This document shows, piece by piece, positions 1 to 8,596 of a DNA stretch of 38,029 nucleotides. The stretch spans positions 1 through 38,029 of the forward strand of contig VBFY01000009.1 in NCBI GenBank assembly GCA_005889405.1. The letters run 5' to 3'. Each line of letters opens with the position of its first letter. Within the stretch, counting starts at the first letter, position 1. Both the position numbers and the translations under genes were made by a program. Source of the DNA: Chloroflexota bacterium (GTDB lineage: Bacteria > Chloroflexota > Limnocylindria > P2-11E). Under the pieces are notes generated by a model. That model saw only the letters and a program-made list of their open reading frames with translations. It ran no database searches and was not told the origin of the DNA.

Positions 1-2
1 CG

Positions 3-1322
3 GCGCTCGGCGTCGTGCACACGCTCTGGCCACCGATCCCGGGGCAGTTCGACGACTACATCGCGGTGCCGAAGGCGAACCTCTATCAGTCGCTGCACAC
101 CGCGGTCATGGGTCCCGCCGGTCAGCCGCTCGAGATCCAGGTGCGCACCCAGGAGATGCACGCGCTCGCCGAGTATGGCATCGCCGCGCACTGGCGCTAC
201 AAGGAGGGCGGGAAGGCCGACCGCGATCGCGACTACGAGTCGAAGCTCGCGTGGGTCCGCCAGCTGCTCGAGTGGCAGCACGACGTCACCGATGCCCAGG
301 AGTTCGTCGAGTCGCTCAAGGTCGATGTGTTCCAAGACGAGGTGTTCGTCTTCACGCCGAAGGGCGAGGTGAAGGCGCTCACGGCCGGTGCGACGCCGAT
401 CGACTTCGCCTACCGCATCCACACCGATGTTGGCCACCGCACGATCGGCGCGAAGGTGAACGGACGCATCGTTCCGCTCGATCACCGTCTGCAGTCGGGC
501 GACATCGTCGAGATCGTGACGAGCAAGGCCGCACGCGGACCGTCACGTGACTGGATCGGCATGGTCCGCACGCCGGGCGCGCGCGAGAAGATCCGCCAGT
601 GGTTCAAGCGATCGGAGCGCGACGAGAACATCACGCACGGCAAGGAGCTGCTCGACCGCGAGCTCAAGCGCCTCGCGCAGCGGTCCCTCGGCGATCTCTC
701 GGACGAGGATCTCCGCCGCGTCACCGAGGCGCTGAACATGCACGACGTCGACACGCTGTTCGCGTCGCTCGGGTACGGCGAGGTCACCGCGGCGCAGGTC
801 GTGATGCGGCTGGGCATCGTCGACGACGCACAGCAACAGCTACCCGAGTCGGCGCCGCCGTTGCCGCCGACGACCTCGCGTGGTGGCGTGACCGTGAAAG
901 GCGTGGACGATCTTCTGGTGCGGTTCGCGGTCTGCTGCAATCCGGTGCCGGGCGACCCGATCGTCGGCTACATCACGCGCGGCCGTGGCGTGACCGTTCA
1001 CCGTGCCGACTGCGCGAACGTGAAGGCCAGCTCCGAGAAGGAGCGCCACGTCGAGGTCGAGTGGGAGAGGACCGCCGCGCGCACCTACCCGGTCGCGATC
1101 CGCATCGAGGGCTGGGACCGCGATGGCTTTCTCCGTGACGTGGCGGCGGTCATCAGCGAGAACCAGGTCGCGCTCGTCGCGCTGTCCGCGCTTGCGAACC
1201 CCGACAAGAGCGCGACGGTCAACGCGACGCTGCAGGTCACGAGCGTCGAGCAGCTCTCGCGCGTGCTCGCGAAGCTCGAGGGTGTGCGCGACGTCTTCAG
1301 CGTCCACCGCGACGGCCGTTAG
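3..1322 (+). CDS. relA: RelA/SpoT family (p)ppGpp synthetase/hydrolase, 3' part (5' end outside window)
   Basis: The reading frame is open from the first bases of the window, so only about the last 440 residues are visible; an internal GTG at 15 is not the true start. The visible order is the end of the (p)ppGpp synthetase domain ([19 protein letters not shown]), a TGS domain at about residues 107-168 of the fragment ([11 protein letters not shown]-like core, [10 protein letters not shown]), a zinc-finger/conserved-cysteine region with the CCNPVPGD motif near 309, and a C-terminal ACT domain from about 363. This is the architecture of long RSH enzymes that make or degrade the stringent-response alarmone. 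Whether the HD hydrolase domain is active cannot be seen, so RelA, SpoT and bifunctional Rel cannot be told apart; a lone bifunctional Rel is likely. The next gene begins one base after the TAG stop. Confidence 0.96.
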   Translation, partial: ALGVVHTLWPPIPGQFDDYIAVPKANLYQSLHTAVMGPAGQPLEIQVRTQEMHALAEYGIAAHWRYKEGGKADRDRDYESKLAWVRQLLEWQHDVTDAQEFVESLKVDVFQDEVFVFTPKGEVKALTAGATPIDFAYRIHTDVGHRTIGAKVNGRIVPLDHRLQSGDIVEIVTSKAARGPSRDWIGMVRTPGAREKIRQWFKRSERDENITHGKELLDRELKRLAQRSLGDLSDEDLRRVTEALNMHDVDTLFASLGYGEVTAAQVVMRLGIVDDAQQQLPESAPPLPPTTSRGGVTVKGVDDLLVRFAVCCNPVPGDPIVGYITRGRGVTVHRADCANVKASSEKERHVEVEWERTAARTYPVAIRIEGWDRDGFLRDVAAVISENQVALVALSALANPDKSATVNATLQVTSVEQLSRVLAKLEGVRDVFSVHRDGR

Positions 1323-1323
1323 G

Positions 1324-3108
1324 GTGTCGGAAGCGACCTGGAAACGCCGTTTCCGCGCGCCGGTGGTGATGTTCCCGACCTGGGCGCGCGACAACCCTGA
1401 CCGCCTTCTCTACCTCTCCAATGCCGGCGGCAAGTTCGAGGTCTATGCCTGGGACGAGCGCACTGGTGGGAAGCGGCAGGTCACAGATCGCTCCGAGGGC
1501 ACGGGCTATCGGGTCTCGAGCCAGCTCGACCCGCGCGGCGAATGGATCTGGTGGTTCGACGACGAGAAGGGGAACGAGCTCGGGCGGTGGGTCCGCGAGC
1601 CCTGGTCAGGCGGTCCACGCGAAACGATGGCGCCGCAGCTTCCGCCGTCGTACAGCGGCCGCATCGCGATCCACAGCGACCCCGCCGTCGCCGATGGTTT
1701 CGCCGTGATCGGCCGGTCACGCTCGCACGAAGGCACGACCGTCTACGTGGTCGCCGATGGTGACACGCCGCGACGGATCTACGCGCATGAACAGAGCGCG
1801 TTCATCAGCGGCCTCTCGCGCGACGGGACGCTCGTCGCGCTGTTCCATTCCGAGCACGGTGACAGCCGCAACCGCGTTCTTCGCGTGATCGACCTCGACG
1901 GCGCGTGCGTCGCCGAGCTCTCGCACGGTGCGGGCCACGGCATCTCGCCCGCGGGCGGCTGGTCGCCAGTCGTCGGCGACGCGCGGTATCTCGCCGTGCA
2001 CGATCGTGAGGACCTCGAGCGGCCGCTTATCTTCGACGCGAGAACGGGCGCGTCGACCGAGATCCGGCTCGACCTTCCTGGCGAAACGTTCGCTGATTGG
2101 TATCCGGACGCGCGGTCGCTCTTGGTCGGTCACGACCACCGTGGGCGTACCGAGCTCTACCGCTACGACCTCGCGACGGCGAAACTCGAACGCCAAAAGA
2201 CAGAGCCCGGCACGATCGGCGCCGCTCGTGTGAGACCCGACGGCAAGGTCTGGTACATGCTGGATCGTTCGTCGGAGCCGGCGGCGGTGCGTGAGGTGGG
2301 TGCGGGCGTGGTGCTCGCCGGGAGCGACGCGCCGACCGGCGTGGCCTACCGCGACGACGATGTCGATGGCGTGCATGTCTTCGTCGCGGAGCCGCGCAAG
2401 CCCGGGCCGCACCCGACGTACTTCTTCGTCCATGGCGGGCCCGAAGCGTCCGATCGCGACAGCTTCTCGCCGACGGTCCAGGCCTGGGTCGATCACGGCT
2501 TCGCGGTCGTCTGCGTGAACTACCGCGGCTCGAGTGGCTACGGCAAGGCCTGGCGCGACGCGATCGTCGGACGGCCGGGTCTTACCGAGCTCGAGGACAT
2601 CGCGAGGGTGCACGACTGGGCGGTTGCGACCAAGCTCGCCGATCCGCAGCGAACTGTGCTCGGGGGTGGATCATGGGGCGGCTACCTCACGCTCCTTGGT
2701 CTCGGTACACAGCCGGAGCGGTGGGCGCTCGGCATCGGCATCGTTCCGATCGGCGACTACATCCCGGCGTACGAGGACGAGATGGAGCCGCTCAAGAAGT
2801 ACGACGCCGCACTCTTTGGCGGCACGCCGAGCGAGGTCCCTGAGCGGTACCGCGTCGCGAACCCGATCACCTACGTCGAGCGCGTCCGCGCTCCGATGCT
2901 GCTGCTCGTCGGCCAGAACGATCCACGCTGTCCATCGCGCAGCGTCGACGTCTACCGCGACCGCCTTCGCGCGCTCGGGAAGCCGTACGAGGAGTATCGC
3001 TATGACGCCGGGCACGGCTCGCTCGTCGTCGACGAACGGATCAAGCAGGTCGCGATGGAGATCGCGTTCGTCGCCACCCACCTCGGGACGCCGCCGCCGC
3101 AGGCGTGA
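1324..3108 (+). CDS. S9 family (prolyl oligopeptidase-type) serine peptidase
   Basis: A 594-residue protein with an N-terminal beta-propeller-like half and a C-terminal alpha/beta-hydrolase catalytic half, the S9 plan of acylaminoacyl peptidases and dipeptidyl peptidases. The catalytic triad is visible: Ser450 in GGGSWGGY, Asp533 in GQNDPRC and His564 in DAGHGS; the oxyanion segment FVHGGPE and the NYRGSSGYG motif are also present. I place the start at GTG 1324, one base after the relA stop; the frame is open further upstream inside relA, but that extension is arginine-rich shadow sequence. There is no signal peptide, so it is probably a cytoplasmic oligopeptidase. Its stop overlaps the GTG of the next gene (GTGA), implying translational coupling. 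The substrate cannot be read from sequence. Confidence 0.92.
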   Translation: MSEATWKRRFRAPVVMFPTWARDNPDRLLYLSNAGGKFEVYAWDERTGGKRQVTDRSEGTGYRVSSQLDPRGEWIWWFDDEKGNELGRWVREPWSGGPRETMAPQLPPSYSGRIAIHSDPAVADGFAVIGRSRSHEGTTVYVVADGDTPRRIYAHEQSAFISGLSRDGTLVALFHSEHGDSRNRVLRVIDLDGACVAELSHGAGHGISPAGGWSPVVGDARYLAVHDREDLERPLIFDARTGASTEIRLDLPGETFADWYPDARSLLVGHDHRGRTELYRYDLATAKLERQKTEPGTIGAARVRPDGKVWYMLDRSSEPAAVREVGAGVVLAGSDAPTGVAYRDDDVDGVHVFVAEPRKPGPHPTYFFVHGGPEASDRDSFSPTVQAWVDHGFAVVCVNYRGSSGYGKAWRDAIVGRPGLTELEDIARVHDWAVATKLADPQRTVLGGGSWGGYLTLLGLGTQPERWALGIGIVPIGDYIPAYEDEMEPLKKYDAALFGGTPSEVPERYRVANPITYVERVRAPMLLLVGQNDPRCPSRSVDVYRDRLRALGKPYEEYRYDAGHGSLVVDERIKQVAMEIAFVATHLGTPPPQA

Positions 3109-4016
3109 GGCTCTTCGATCCGGAGCTTGGGCGGCCGATCGTGGCGCCACCGTGCGCGGGGCCAGGCTGCTGGGCCGGCGCCCCTGGGGCCTACAACGAC
3201 GGACGCGACACATATCTCGTGTATCGGATGCGCCGCCCACAACCCGGACGTGGATACGAGCTCCGCATCGCCGCGAGCCATGACGGCCTGCGCTTCGAAA
3301 AGGTGTGGTCGGCTGGCAAGGAACAGTTCGGCGCCGAATCGATCGAGCGCTGTGCGCTGACGCGCGTCGGCGACGTGTGGCGCCTGTACGCGAGCTTCGT
3401 GCGCCGGACCGATCGACGCTGGTGCATCGGACTCGGCGAAGCGCGAACTCCCGACGCGTTCGATGCGAACGACATGGTCGTAGTCCTCGATCCCCTCGAC
3501 GTCGGGCTCGCGGCGGTGAAGGATCCCTGGTTACGTCACGATCGTGGGCGCTGGCTCATGTTCGTCTCGTGCGGCACGCTTCCCGGGTCGGGCGACCCCG
3601 GCCTCCACATCACCGGCGACGCGCTCTCGACCGGGCGGACGTTGTCGGTCAGCGGCATCGCTACGAGCATGGACGGCAGAGTCTGGGCCTGGGAAGGTCC
3701 GACCCTTTGGCCCAGCGCGTCGGGGTGGGACTCGTTCACGGCGCGTCTGAGCGCGGTAGTGCGTGATGGAGAGGGCTGGCTCGGACTGTACGACGGCAGC
3801 GCATCGCTGGCGGAGAACTACGAGGAGCGCTGCGGCATCGCACGCAGTAGCGATCTGCGGCACTGGGAGCGGGTGAGCGTGGACGGTCCGGCGATAGGTA
3901 CGGCGCGCGGTGCGGGCGGCGTTCGTTACGTCGAGATCACGGACGCCGGCGACGTCTTCTACGAATACACGCGCGCGGACGGCGCGCACGAGCTGCGGGT
4001 CACGCACACCGACTGA
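3105..4016 (+). CDS. Five-bladed beta-propeller glycosidase-like protein (GH43/GH32/GH130-like fold)
   Basis: A 303-residue soluble protein starting at a GTG that overlaps the preceding peptidase stop by four bases. Repeated blade-like segments (DTYLVYRM, DVWRLYASF, GRWLMFVSC, EGWLGLYDG) with the spacing and Trp/Tyr/Asp pattern of five-bladed propeller glycosidases are visible, as are the SHDGLRFEK, TSMDGRVW and SSDLRHWE motifs typical of arabinanase, levanase or mannoside-phosphorylase propellers. I see no signal peptide, so it probably acts inside the cell on oligosaccharides or is a non-catalytic relative. Acidic catalytic residues cannot be assigned confidently without a structural alignment. 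Tight coupling to an S9 peptidase could mean joint turnover of glycopeptides, but that is speculation. Confidence 0.7.
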   Translation: MRLFDPELGRPIVAPPCAGPGCWAGAPGAYNDGRDTYLVYRMRRPQPGRGYELRIAASHDGLRFEKVWSAGKEQFGAESIERCALTRVGDVWRLYASFVRRTDRRWCIGLGEARTPDAFDANDMVVVLDPLDVGLAAVKDPWLRHDRGRWLMFVSCGTLPGSGDPGLHITGDALSTGRTLSVSGIATSMDGRVWAWEGPTLWPSASGWDSFTARLSAVVRDGEGWLGLYDGSASLAENYEERCGIARSSDLRHWERVSVDGPAIGTARGAGGVRYVEITDAGDVFYEYTRADGAHELRVTHTD

Positions 4017-4069
4017 CCGTCGGGAACCGGCACCGCGGCCCCGTTGTACGGAAGGCAGACCCAGCGACC

Positions 4070-4076
4070 GGAGGTG
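4070..4076 (+). promoter_or_regulatory. Strong Shine-Dalgarno site
   Basis: GGAGGTG lies five bases before the ATG at 4082 and fixes that start. It lies in a 65-base gap (4017-4081) in which I see no convincing terminator or -10 element. It shows that the organism uses classical ribosome-binding sites for some genes, in contrast to the leaderless-looking junctions elsewhere in the window. Confidence 0.7.
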
Positions 4077-4081
4077 ACTCA

Positions 4082-4651
4082 ATGCGCCGGATCCTGCTTG
4101 CGTTCGTGATTTCTCTCCTGAGCCTCGCATCATTCGCGGCGCCGGCCGCCGCAAAGTGCCAAACGTGCCTCGATGGTGTCTCGGTGCAGACGCCCGACGG
4201 ACAAGCGTGGTCCGATGGCAAGCCGGTGACCCTGGTCGTATCCGCGCGACGCGGCGACCCGGGCGCAGCGTTCCCGACTACCGGGCTCGCCGTGATCATG
4301 CAGACCGACCGCGAGCGCACCAAGTGCCTCGACGTCCCGCTCAAGCTCGTGAGCCAGTCAGGCGACGGCGCGCTCTACGCCGGCGTGTTCTACCCGTTCA
4401 AGGCCGCCGTCTACTCGGGTCTGGTCCAGTTCGGTGACTTCAAGTTCGATGTCACCATCGACGTGAACGCGGTGGCCGCCACGACACCGATCGCGACGAA
4501 CGACCTTCCCGTCGCGGCGCCACAGCAGGCCGTCGGCGAGACCCTCAGCTACACGATCGGCGCGATCCCGTTCTTCCTCCTCGCGGTCGGCTTCTGGTGC
4601 GCGGTCGCGTTCGCCATCGCGCGCCGCCAGCCGCGGATGCGGACCGTCTAG
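4082..4651 (+). CDS. Secreted, membrane-anchored Ig-like/FixH-YtkA-like protein
   Basis: A 189-residue protein with a clear signal peptide (positively charged MRR, hydrophobic core, probable cleavage after APAAA at residue 24), a mature N-terminus starting with a Cys-x-x-Cys pair (Cys26 and Cys29), an all-beta region of roughly 110 residues, and one C-terminal transmembrane helix at about 155-178 followed by a short basic tail. The YAGVFYPFKAAVYSG segment resembles the Ig-like core of FixH/YtkA-type domains, which occur next to metal-handling or oxidase functions. The exported Cys pair could bind metal or form a disulfide. Function is unknown. It overlaps the downstream lipoprotein gene by one base (TAGTG), so the two are probably co-translated. 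Confidence 0.72.
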   Translation: MRRILLAFVISLLSLASFAAPAAAKCQTCLDGVSVQTPDGQAWSDGKPVTLVVSARRGDPGAAFPTTGLAVIMQTDRERTKCLDVPLKLVSQSGDGALYAGVFYPFKAAVYSGLVQFGDFKFDVTIDVNAVAATTPIATNDLPVAAPQQAVGETLSYTIGAIPFFLLAVGFWCAVAFAIARRQPRMRTV

Positions 4652-5709
4652 TGCATCGGGTCCTGCTCGGAGCGGTGCTCCTCATCCTGGCTTGCGGGGG
4701 AGTGGCGACGCTCCCTACTCCCTCGCATTCATCGCCGGCGCGGACCGCGGCGGTCGCGCCCACCGCGACCATCGATGTGAGCGACATGATGGGAGCGTTC
4801 CCAGCCGCGACGTTCTTCGTCGTGACTGACGAAGGTGTGAAGGCGATCGCACTCTTGAATCACGCGACGAAATACACGATCCCGACCTCAGGACCCTGGG
4901 GCGCGGTCCAGGTCGCGGTCGGCGACGGCCAGGTCTACGTCGCCGACGAGACTGCCGGAGCGACAAGACTGCGCTGGATCGATCCCGCGAGCGGCACCGT
5001 GGTGGCGACCCAGACCGTGCCGGGCCGTCGACTTTTCCTCACCGGTATCGGTCGCGGCTCTCTCATCGTCGAGCCGACCACCCGACGGCTCCTCGCACTC
5101 TTCACCGCCGAGAACGATCGTCGCGTCGTCGAGGCGTACGAGCCGTACGATCTGCGGCCGCTCGGCAGGCGACTCGAAGCGAGCTGCGGCGATCGACTGC
5201 TCGCGGCCGCCGACCGTGTCGTCCTAGCGTGTTTCGCTCAGGGCGTGCTCGTGATCAAGGACAACGCCGGTGAGCCCCGCACCGTCAGCGCGGGCATCGG
5301 TGCTTTGGTGGCCGCGGCGATCAGCGGAGACGGCACCACCCTCGTCGGTCGCGACGATGGGACGCTGTCGCGCATCCCCCTGGCCTCGACGACCTCAGAG
5401 AAGATCGAGCCGTTCCGGCCAGCGCGTCTCGTCGCGGACGGCATTGCGTCGTCGGATCCGCAGACCTTCGCGATCGCGCTCGAGACGTCGGACTTGGATC
5501 TTGCGGTGAGCGAGAGTCGTTCGGGACGGAGATATCTGTCCTTCCCGCGCAAGGACACGCCATTCGGCGGCCTTCTCGCTCAGGGTCAGTTCGCCTTCTG
5601 GTCTGTCGGAAGCGCGGCACGGCACATCGATCTCTTCCAAGGCTTCACCGAGACGATGGCGACATTCAGTGGGACGACCCGGGCGCTACCAGGTGGCGTC
5701 GGTCAGTAG
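4651..5709 (+). CDS. Putative lipoprotein with YncE-like beta-propeller
   Basis: A 352-residue protein starting at GTG 4651, the last base of the previous TAG stop; the frame is open upstream but only this start gives a lipoprotein signal peptide with lipobox LILAC at residues 11-15. The mature part begins with a Ser/Thr/Pro/Ala-rich linker and then shows repeated short beta segments (GDGQVYVADE, RRLLALFTAEN, GVLVIKDNAG, GTTLVGRDDGTL) as in YncE/NHL-type propellers. No catalytic motif is seen. It is probably anchored on the outer face of the cytoplasmic membrane and may act with the preceding Ig-like protein. The gene converges on korB with a gap of three bases, leaving no room for a separate terminator. 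Confidence 0.72.
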   Translation: MHRVLLGAVLLILACGGVATLPTPSHSSPARTAAVAPTATIDVSDMMGAFPAATFFVVTDEGVKAIALLNHATKYTIPTSGPWGAVQVAVGDGQVYVADETAGATRLRWIDPASGTVVATQTVPGRRLFLTGIGRGSLIVEPTTRRLLALFTAENDRRVVEAYEPYDLRPLGRRLEASCGDRLLAAADRVVLACFAQGVLVIKDNAGEPRTVSAGIGALVAAAISGDGTTLVGRDDGTLSRIPLASTTSEKIEPFRPARLVADGIASSDPQTFAIALETSDLDLAVSESRSGRRYLSFPRKDTPFGGLLAQGQFAFWSVGSAARHIDLFQGFTETMATFSGTTRALPGGVGQ

Positions 5710-5712
5710 CGG

Positions 5713-6660
5713 CTAGCGCATCGCCTCGAGGAGCGGGTTGACGTCGCGCTCGAAGGCGTTCTGCTCGACGAGCGGCGTCTCCTTCAAATCCGGGATGCGG
5801 CGGAAGACCTCGTCCTCGTACGTCGGCAGATCGATCTCGTAGTACACGCCGATCGGGATCGGCTCGTCCTCGTAGCTGCGCGCCACCGCGGCGGACTTCT
5901 TCGCGATGATCTCCTGCTTATCGGTCGGATCCTTCACCTTGCCGTCGAAGCCCTGGTCCTCGAGCTTGTAGAGGCGCGAGCGTTTCTCGGGGAGGTCCGC
6001 GCCCTCGTACCACTCCTTGGTGTAGAGATCGTTGTACGTCGGGCACGTCTGCAGTACGTCGACGAGCGCCGCGCCGCGATGCTCGATCGCACGGGCGATG
6101 ATGCCCGCGGTGTACTTCGGCTCGAGCGCGTAGGCGCGGGCGATGAACGTGTAGCCGGAGGCGATCGCCATCGCGACCGGGTTGATGCCGTCCTGGATCG
6201 ACTGCTCGGGCATCGACTTCGTCTTCTTGCCCTTCGCGAGCGTCGGTGAGGCCTGGCCCTTGGTGAGGCCGTAGACGTTGTTGTTGTGGACGAGGTATGC
6301 GAAGTCCACGTTACGGCGCCCCGCGCCGACGAAGTAGCCCGCGCCGATACCGTAGCCGTCGCCGTCGCCGCCGAGCGCGAGCACGGTTTGTTTCGTGTTC
6401 GCGAGACGCGCGCCGGTCGCGACCGTCAGGACGCGGCCGTGCAGCGTGTGGAACCCGTAGGCGTTGATGTAGTGCGGCGTCTTGCCGGAGCAACCGATGC
6501 CAGAGAACACCGCGACCTTGTCCGGATCGAGCTGCAGCTGCGCGAGCGCCATCTGGATGCTCGTGAGGATGCCAAAATCTCCGCAGCCGGCGCACCAGTC
6601 ATTGTGCAGTTCGGACTTGTAGTCCTTGATCGTGAGCTTCACCGGTGCGTTAACGGACAT
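5713..6660 (-). CDS. korB: 2-oxoacid:ferredoxin oxidoreductase beta subunit (2-oxoglutarate type likely)
   Basis: A 315-residue thiamine-diphosphate subunit. The ThDP/Mg site is visible as GGDGDGYGIG at about 97-106. Cysteines at positions expected for the [4Fe-4S] cluster are Cys23 and Cys26 (WCAGCGDFG), Cys57 (GIGCSGK) and Cys206 (QTCPTYN). With the fused alpha-gamma subunit encoded immediately upstream it forms the KorAB-type enzyme that oxidatively decarboxylates a 2-oxoacid, most likely 2-oxoglutarate, to its CoA thioester and reduces ferredoxin, replacing the 2-oxoglutarate dehydrogenase complex in the TCA cycle. The ATG overlaps the end of korA by 11 bases, so the two are co-translated. 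Pyruvate or branched-chain specificity cannot be fully excluded. Confidence 0.94.
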   Translation of the reverse strand: MSVNAPVKLTIKDYKSELHNDWCAGCGDFGILTSIQMALAQLQLDPDKVAVFSGIGCSGKTPHYINAYGFHTLHGRVLTVATGARLANTKQTVLALGGDGDGYGIGAGYFVGAGRRNVDFAYLVHNNNVYGLTKGQASPTLAKGKKTKSMPEQSIQDGINPVAMAIASGYTFIARAYALEPKYTAGIIARAIEHRGAALVDVLQTCPTYNDLYTKEWYEGADLPEKRSRLYKLEDQGFDGKVKDPTDKQEIIAKKSAAVARSYEDEPIPIGVYYEIDLPTYEDEVFRRIPDLKETPLVEQNAFERDVNPLLEAMR

Positions 6661-8581
6661 GCGTCACCACCGGCTCGATCTTTCCGCCCGCGTACGCGTT
6701 CGCGAGCGCGCGGACGACCTCGTCCTCGCTGAACGGCCGGCCGTCGTACTTGTTGATGCGGTCTTTGATGAGGATGCCGGTGTGCTCCGTCACGAGTGAC
6801 GCGAGCTGACCGGAGTAGTTCTCCTCCATGCTCACGATGTGCTTCGCCTTGCGGAGGATGGTGCCGACCGCCTCGGCCGGGAAGGGCTTCATCAAGCGGC
6901 ACTGCAGGAAGTTGATCTTCTTGCCCTGCGCCTCGAGCACCCGGATCGCGTCGAGGATCGTGCCCTTGGTCGAGCCCCACGCGACGACGGTCAGCTCGGC
7001 GTCAGCAGGGCCGTGCAGCGCGTACTGCTGGTCCTGCGGGATGGCCTTCTGCACCAGCGCGAGCTTGCCCATGCGCTTGTGCATCATCGCCATGCGCATC
7101 TCGACGCCCTCGGTGATATGGCCGTCGGGATCGTGCTCGTCGGACGTGACCCAGAAGCGGCCACCCGGGATGCCCGGGCGGCTGCGTGGCGAGATCCCAT
7201 CCTTCGTGAGCGCGTAACGGAGGTATTCCTTCACGTCCGCGCCCTTTCCGTTCCCGTTGTGGCCGTTCGCGCTGTCGTTCGGGCCCTTCGCGTCGAGGGC
7301 GGTCCACTCGCTCCCGGTGAACCGCTCGCCGCGGTCGATCCTGTCGTACTTCAGCTCGAGCTTGTCGATCGTCGTGTACACCGACGCGAGCTTCTTGTCC
7401 GATAGCACGATGATCGGCATCTGGTAGCGCTCCGCCCAGTTGAAGGCGGAGAAGATGTCCTGATACGACTCACGCAGATCGCCGGGCGCGGTGACGATGT
7501 GCGGGAAGTCGCCCTGCGCGGGGTGGAGGGCGAACTGCAGGTCGCCCTGCTCCTGCCGCGTCGGCATCCCCGTCGACGGCCCGCCGCGCTGGTACAGCAC
7601 GAGCACCGGTCCGGGCGCTTCGGTGATGGACGCGAAGCCGATGCCTTCGACCATGAGCGCGAAGCCGGGACCGCTCGTCGCCGTCGCGACGCGCACGCCC
7701 ATATGTGCCGCGCCGACCGCCATGTTGATCGAGCTGATCTCGTCCTCGCATTGCACGACGAGCAGGTTGTAATCGCGCTGGTGTCGCTCGAGGAAGACGC
7801 TCTCGTCCGTCGCGGGCGAGATCGGGTAGTAGGTCTGGAACGAGCAGCCCGCCTTCAGCTTCGCGATCGCGGCGATCTCGTAGCCCTTCGCGAGGATGCG
7901 CGCCTTCGGCTCGCTGCCGGGCTTCAGTGTGTACGGGAAGTCCTTCGCGCTCCCATGCTGCTTCACGTGCTCGAACGCCAGTCGTGCGGCCCGAACGTTG
8001 AGCTCGCCGACCTCGGAGCGCTTGCCCTTGAACTGGCTGCGGATGACCTCGGCGACGAGGTCGAACGGGTAATCGCAGAGCGCCAGTGACGCGCCCAGGC
8101 CGACGGTGTTCTTCATGACCTCGTAGCGCCGCGCCTGCTCTCCCTTGCCGACCTCTTCGAGCGCCTTCTTGATGATCTCCATGAACGGGACCGGATAGAA
8201 ACGCAGGTCGGCGCGGCCGCTCTCCTTCGGCTGGAACTCGATCTCGCTGTCGTAGATGACCCCGCCGCCCTCGTTGATCTCGTGCAGGTGGCCGAAGTGC
8301 GTGGGCCAGCGGCGGTGATGTCCGTCGCCGGTGAGCGTCTCGTCATCGAGCGCCACGAGGATGTCGGCCGTGTCGCGGTACGAGCGGATGTCCTCGTCGT
8401 CGACGCGTACTCGATAGAAGGAGTGCTTGCCCATGATGTTCGAGTGGTATTCGATGTTCGCGTAAACGCGTAGGCCGGCCCGTGAACAGGCCTTTGCGAA
8501 CACCTCGGCGGAGGCATTGATGCCGCTCCCCTGTGGTCCGCCGATCATCCAGGTGAGCCGATTCTTCTGCACGCGGAACAC
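6650..8581 (-). CDS. korA: 2-oxoacid:ferredoxin oxidoreductase, fused gamma-alpha subunit
   Basis: A 643-residue fusion: residues 1 to about 190 are the gamma domain (MIGGPQGSGINASAEVFAKA, IEYHSNIMGKHSF), followed by the alpha pyrimidine-binding part from about 225 (FQTYYPISPATDES) with the GGPSTGMPTRQEQGD signature near 330-346 and a C-terminal transketolase-like domain. This size and order match the KorA of aerobic actinobacteria, where gamma and alpha are fused. It pairs with the overlapping korB. Start choice: GTG 8581 gives the full protein; a second in-frame GTG at 8572 would lie better relative to the -10-like TACAAT on this strand. Divergent from aspA with only 15 bases between the starts. 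Confidence 0.94.
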   Translation of the reverse strand: MFRVQKNRLTWMIGGPQGSGINASAEVFAKACSRAGLRVYANIEYHSNIMGKHSFYRVRVDDEDIRSYRDTADILVALDDETLTGDGHHRRWPTHFGHLHEINEGGGVIYDSEIEFQPKESGRADLRFYPVPFMEIIKKALEEVGKGEQARRYEVMKNTVGLGASLALCDYPFDLVAEVIRSQFKGKRSEVGELNVRAARLAFEHVKQHGSAKDFPYTLKPGSEPKARILAKGYEIAAIAKLKAGCSFQTYYPISPATDESVFLERHQRDYNLLVVQCEDEISSINMAVGAAHMGVRVATATSGPGFALMVEGIGFASITEAPGPVLVLYQRGGPSTGMPTRQEQGDLQFALHPAQGDFPHIVTAPGDLRESYQDIFSAFNWAERYQMPIIVLSDKKLASVYTTIDKLELKYDRIDRGERFTGSEWTALDAKGPNDSANGHNGNGKGADVKEYLRYALTKDGISPRSRPGIPGGRFWVTSDEHDPDGHITEGVEMRMAMMHKRMGKLALVQKAIPQDQQYALHGPADAELTVVAWGSTKGTILDAIRVLEAQGKKINFLQCRLMKPFPAEAVGTILRKAKHIVSMEENYSGQLASLVTEHTGILIKDRINKYDGRPFSEDEVVRALANAYAGGKIEPVVTHVR

Positions 8582-8582
8582 C

Positions 8583-8589
8583 TATTGTA
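8583..8589. promoter_or_regulatory. Shared divergent -10-like element between korA and aspA
   Basis: The 15-base gap between the two starts holds one A/T-rich patch. On the plus strand it reads TATTGT (8583-8588), eight bases before the aspA ATG; on the minus strand the overlapping TACAAT (8589-8584) lies two bases before the korA GTG at 8581 and eleven before the alternative GTG at 8572. Both fit TANNNT. The plus-strand geometry would start transcription at or next to the ATG, giving a leaderless mRNA. No clear -35 box is visible. This is prediction from spacing only. Confidence 0.45.
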
Positions 8590-8596
8590 AGCCGCG

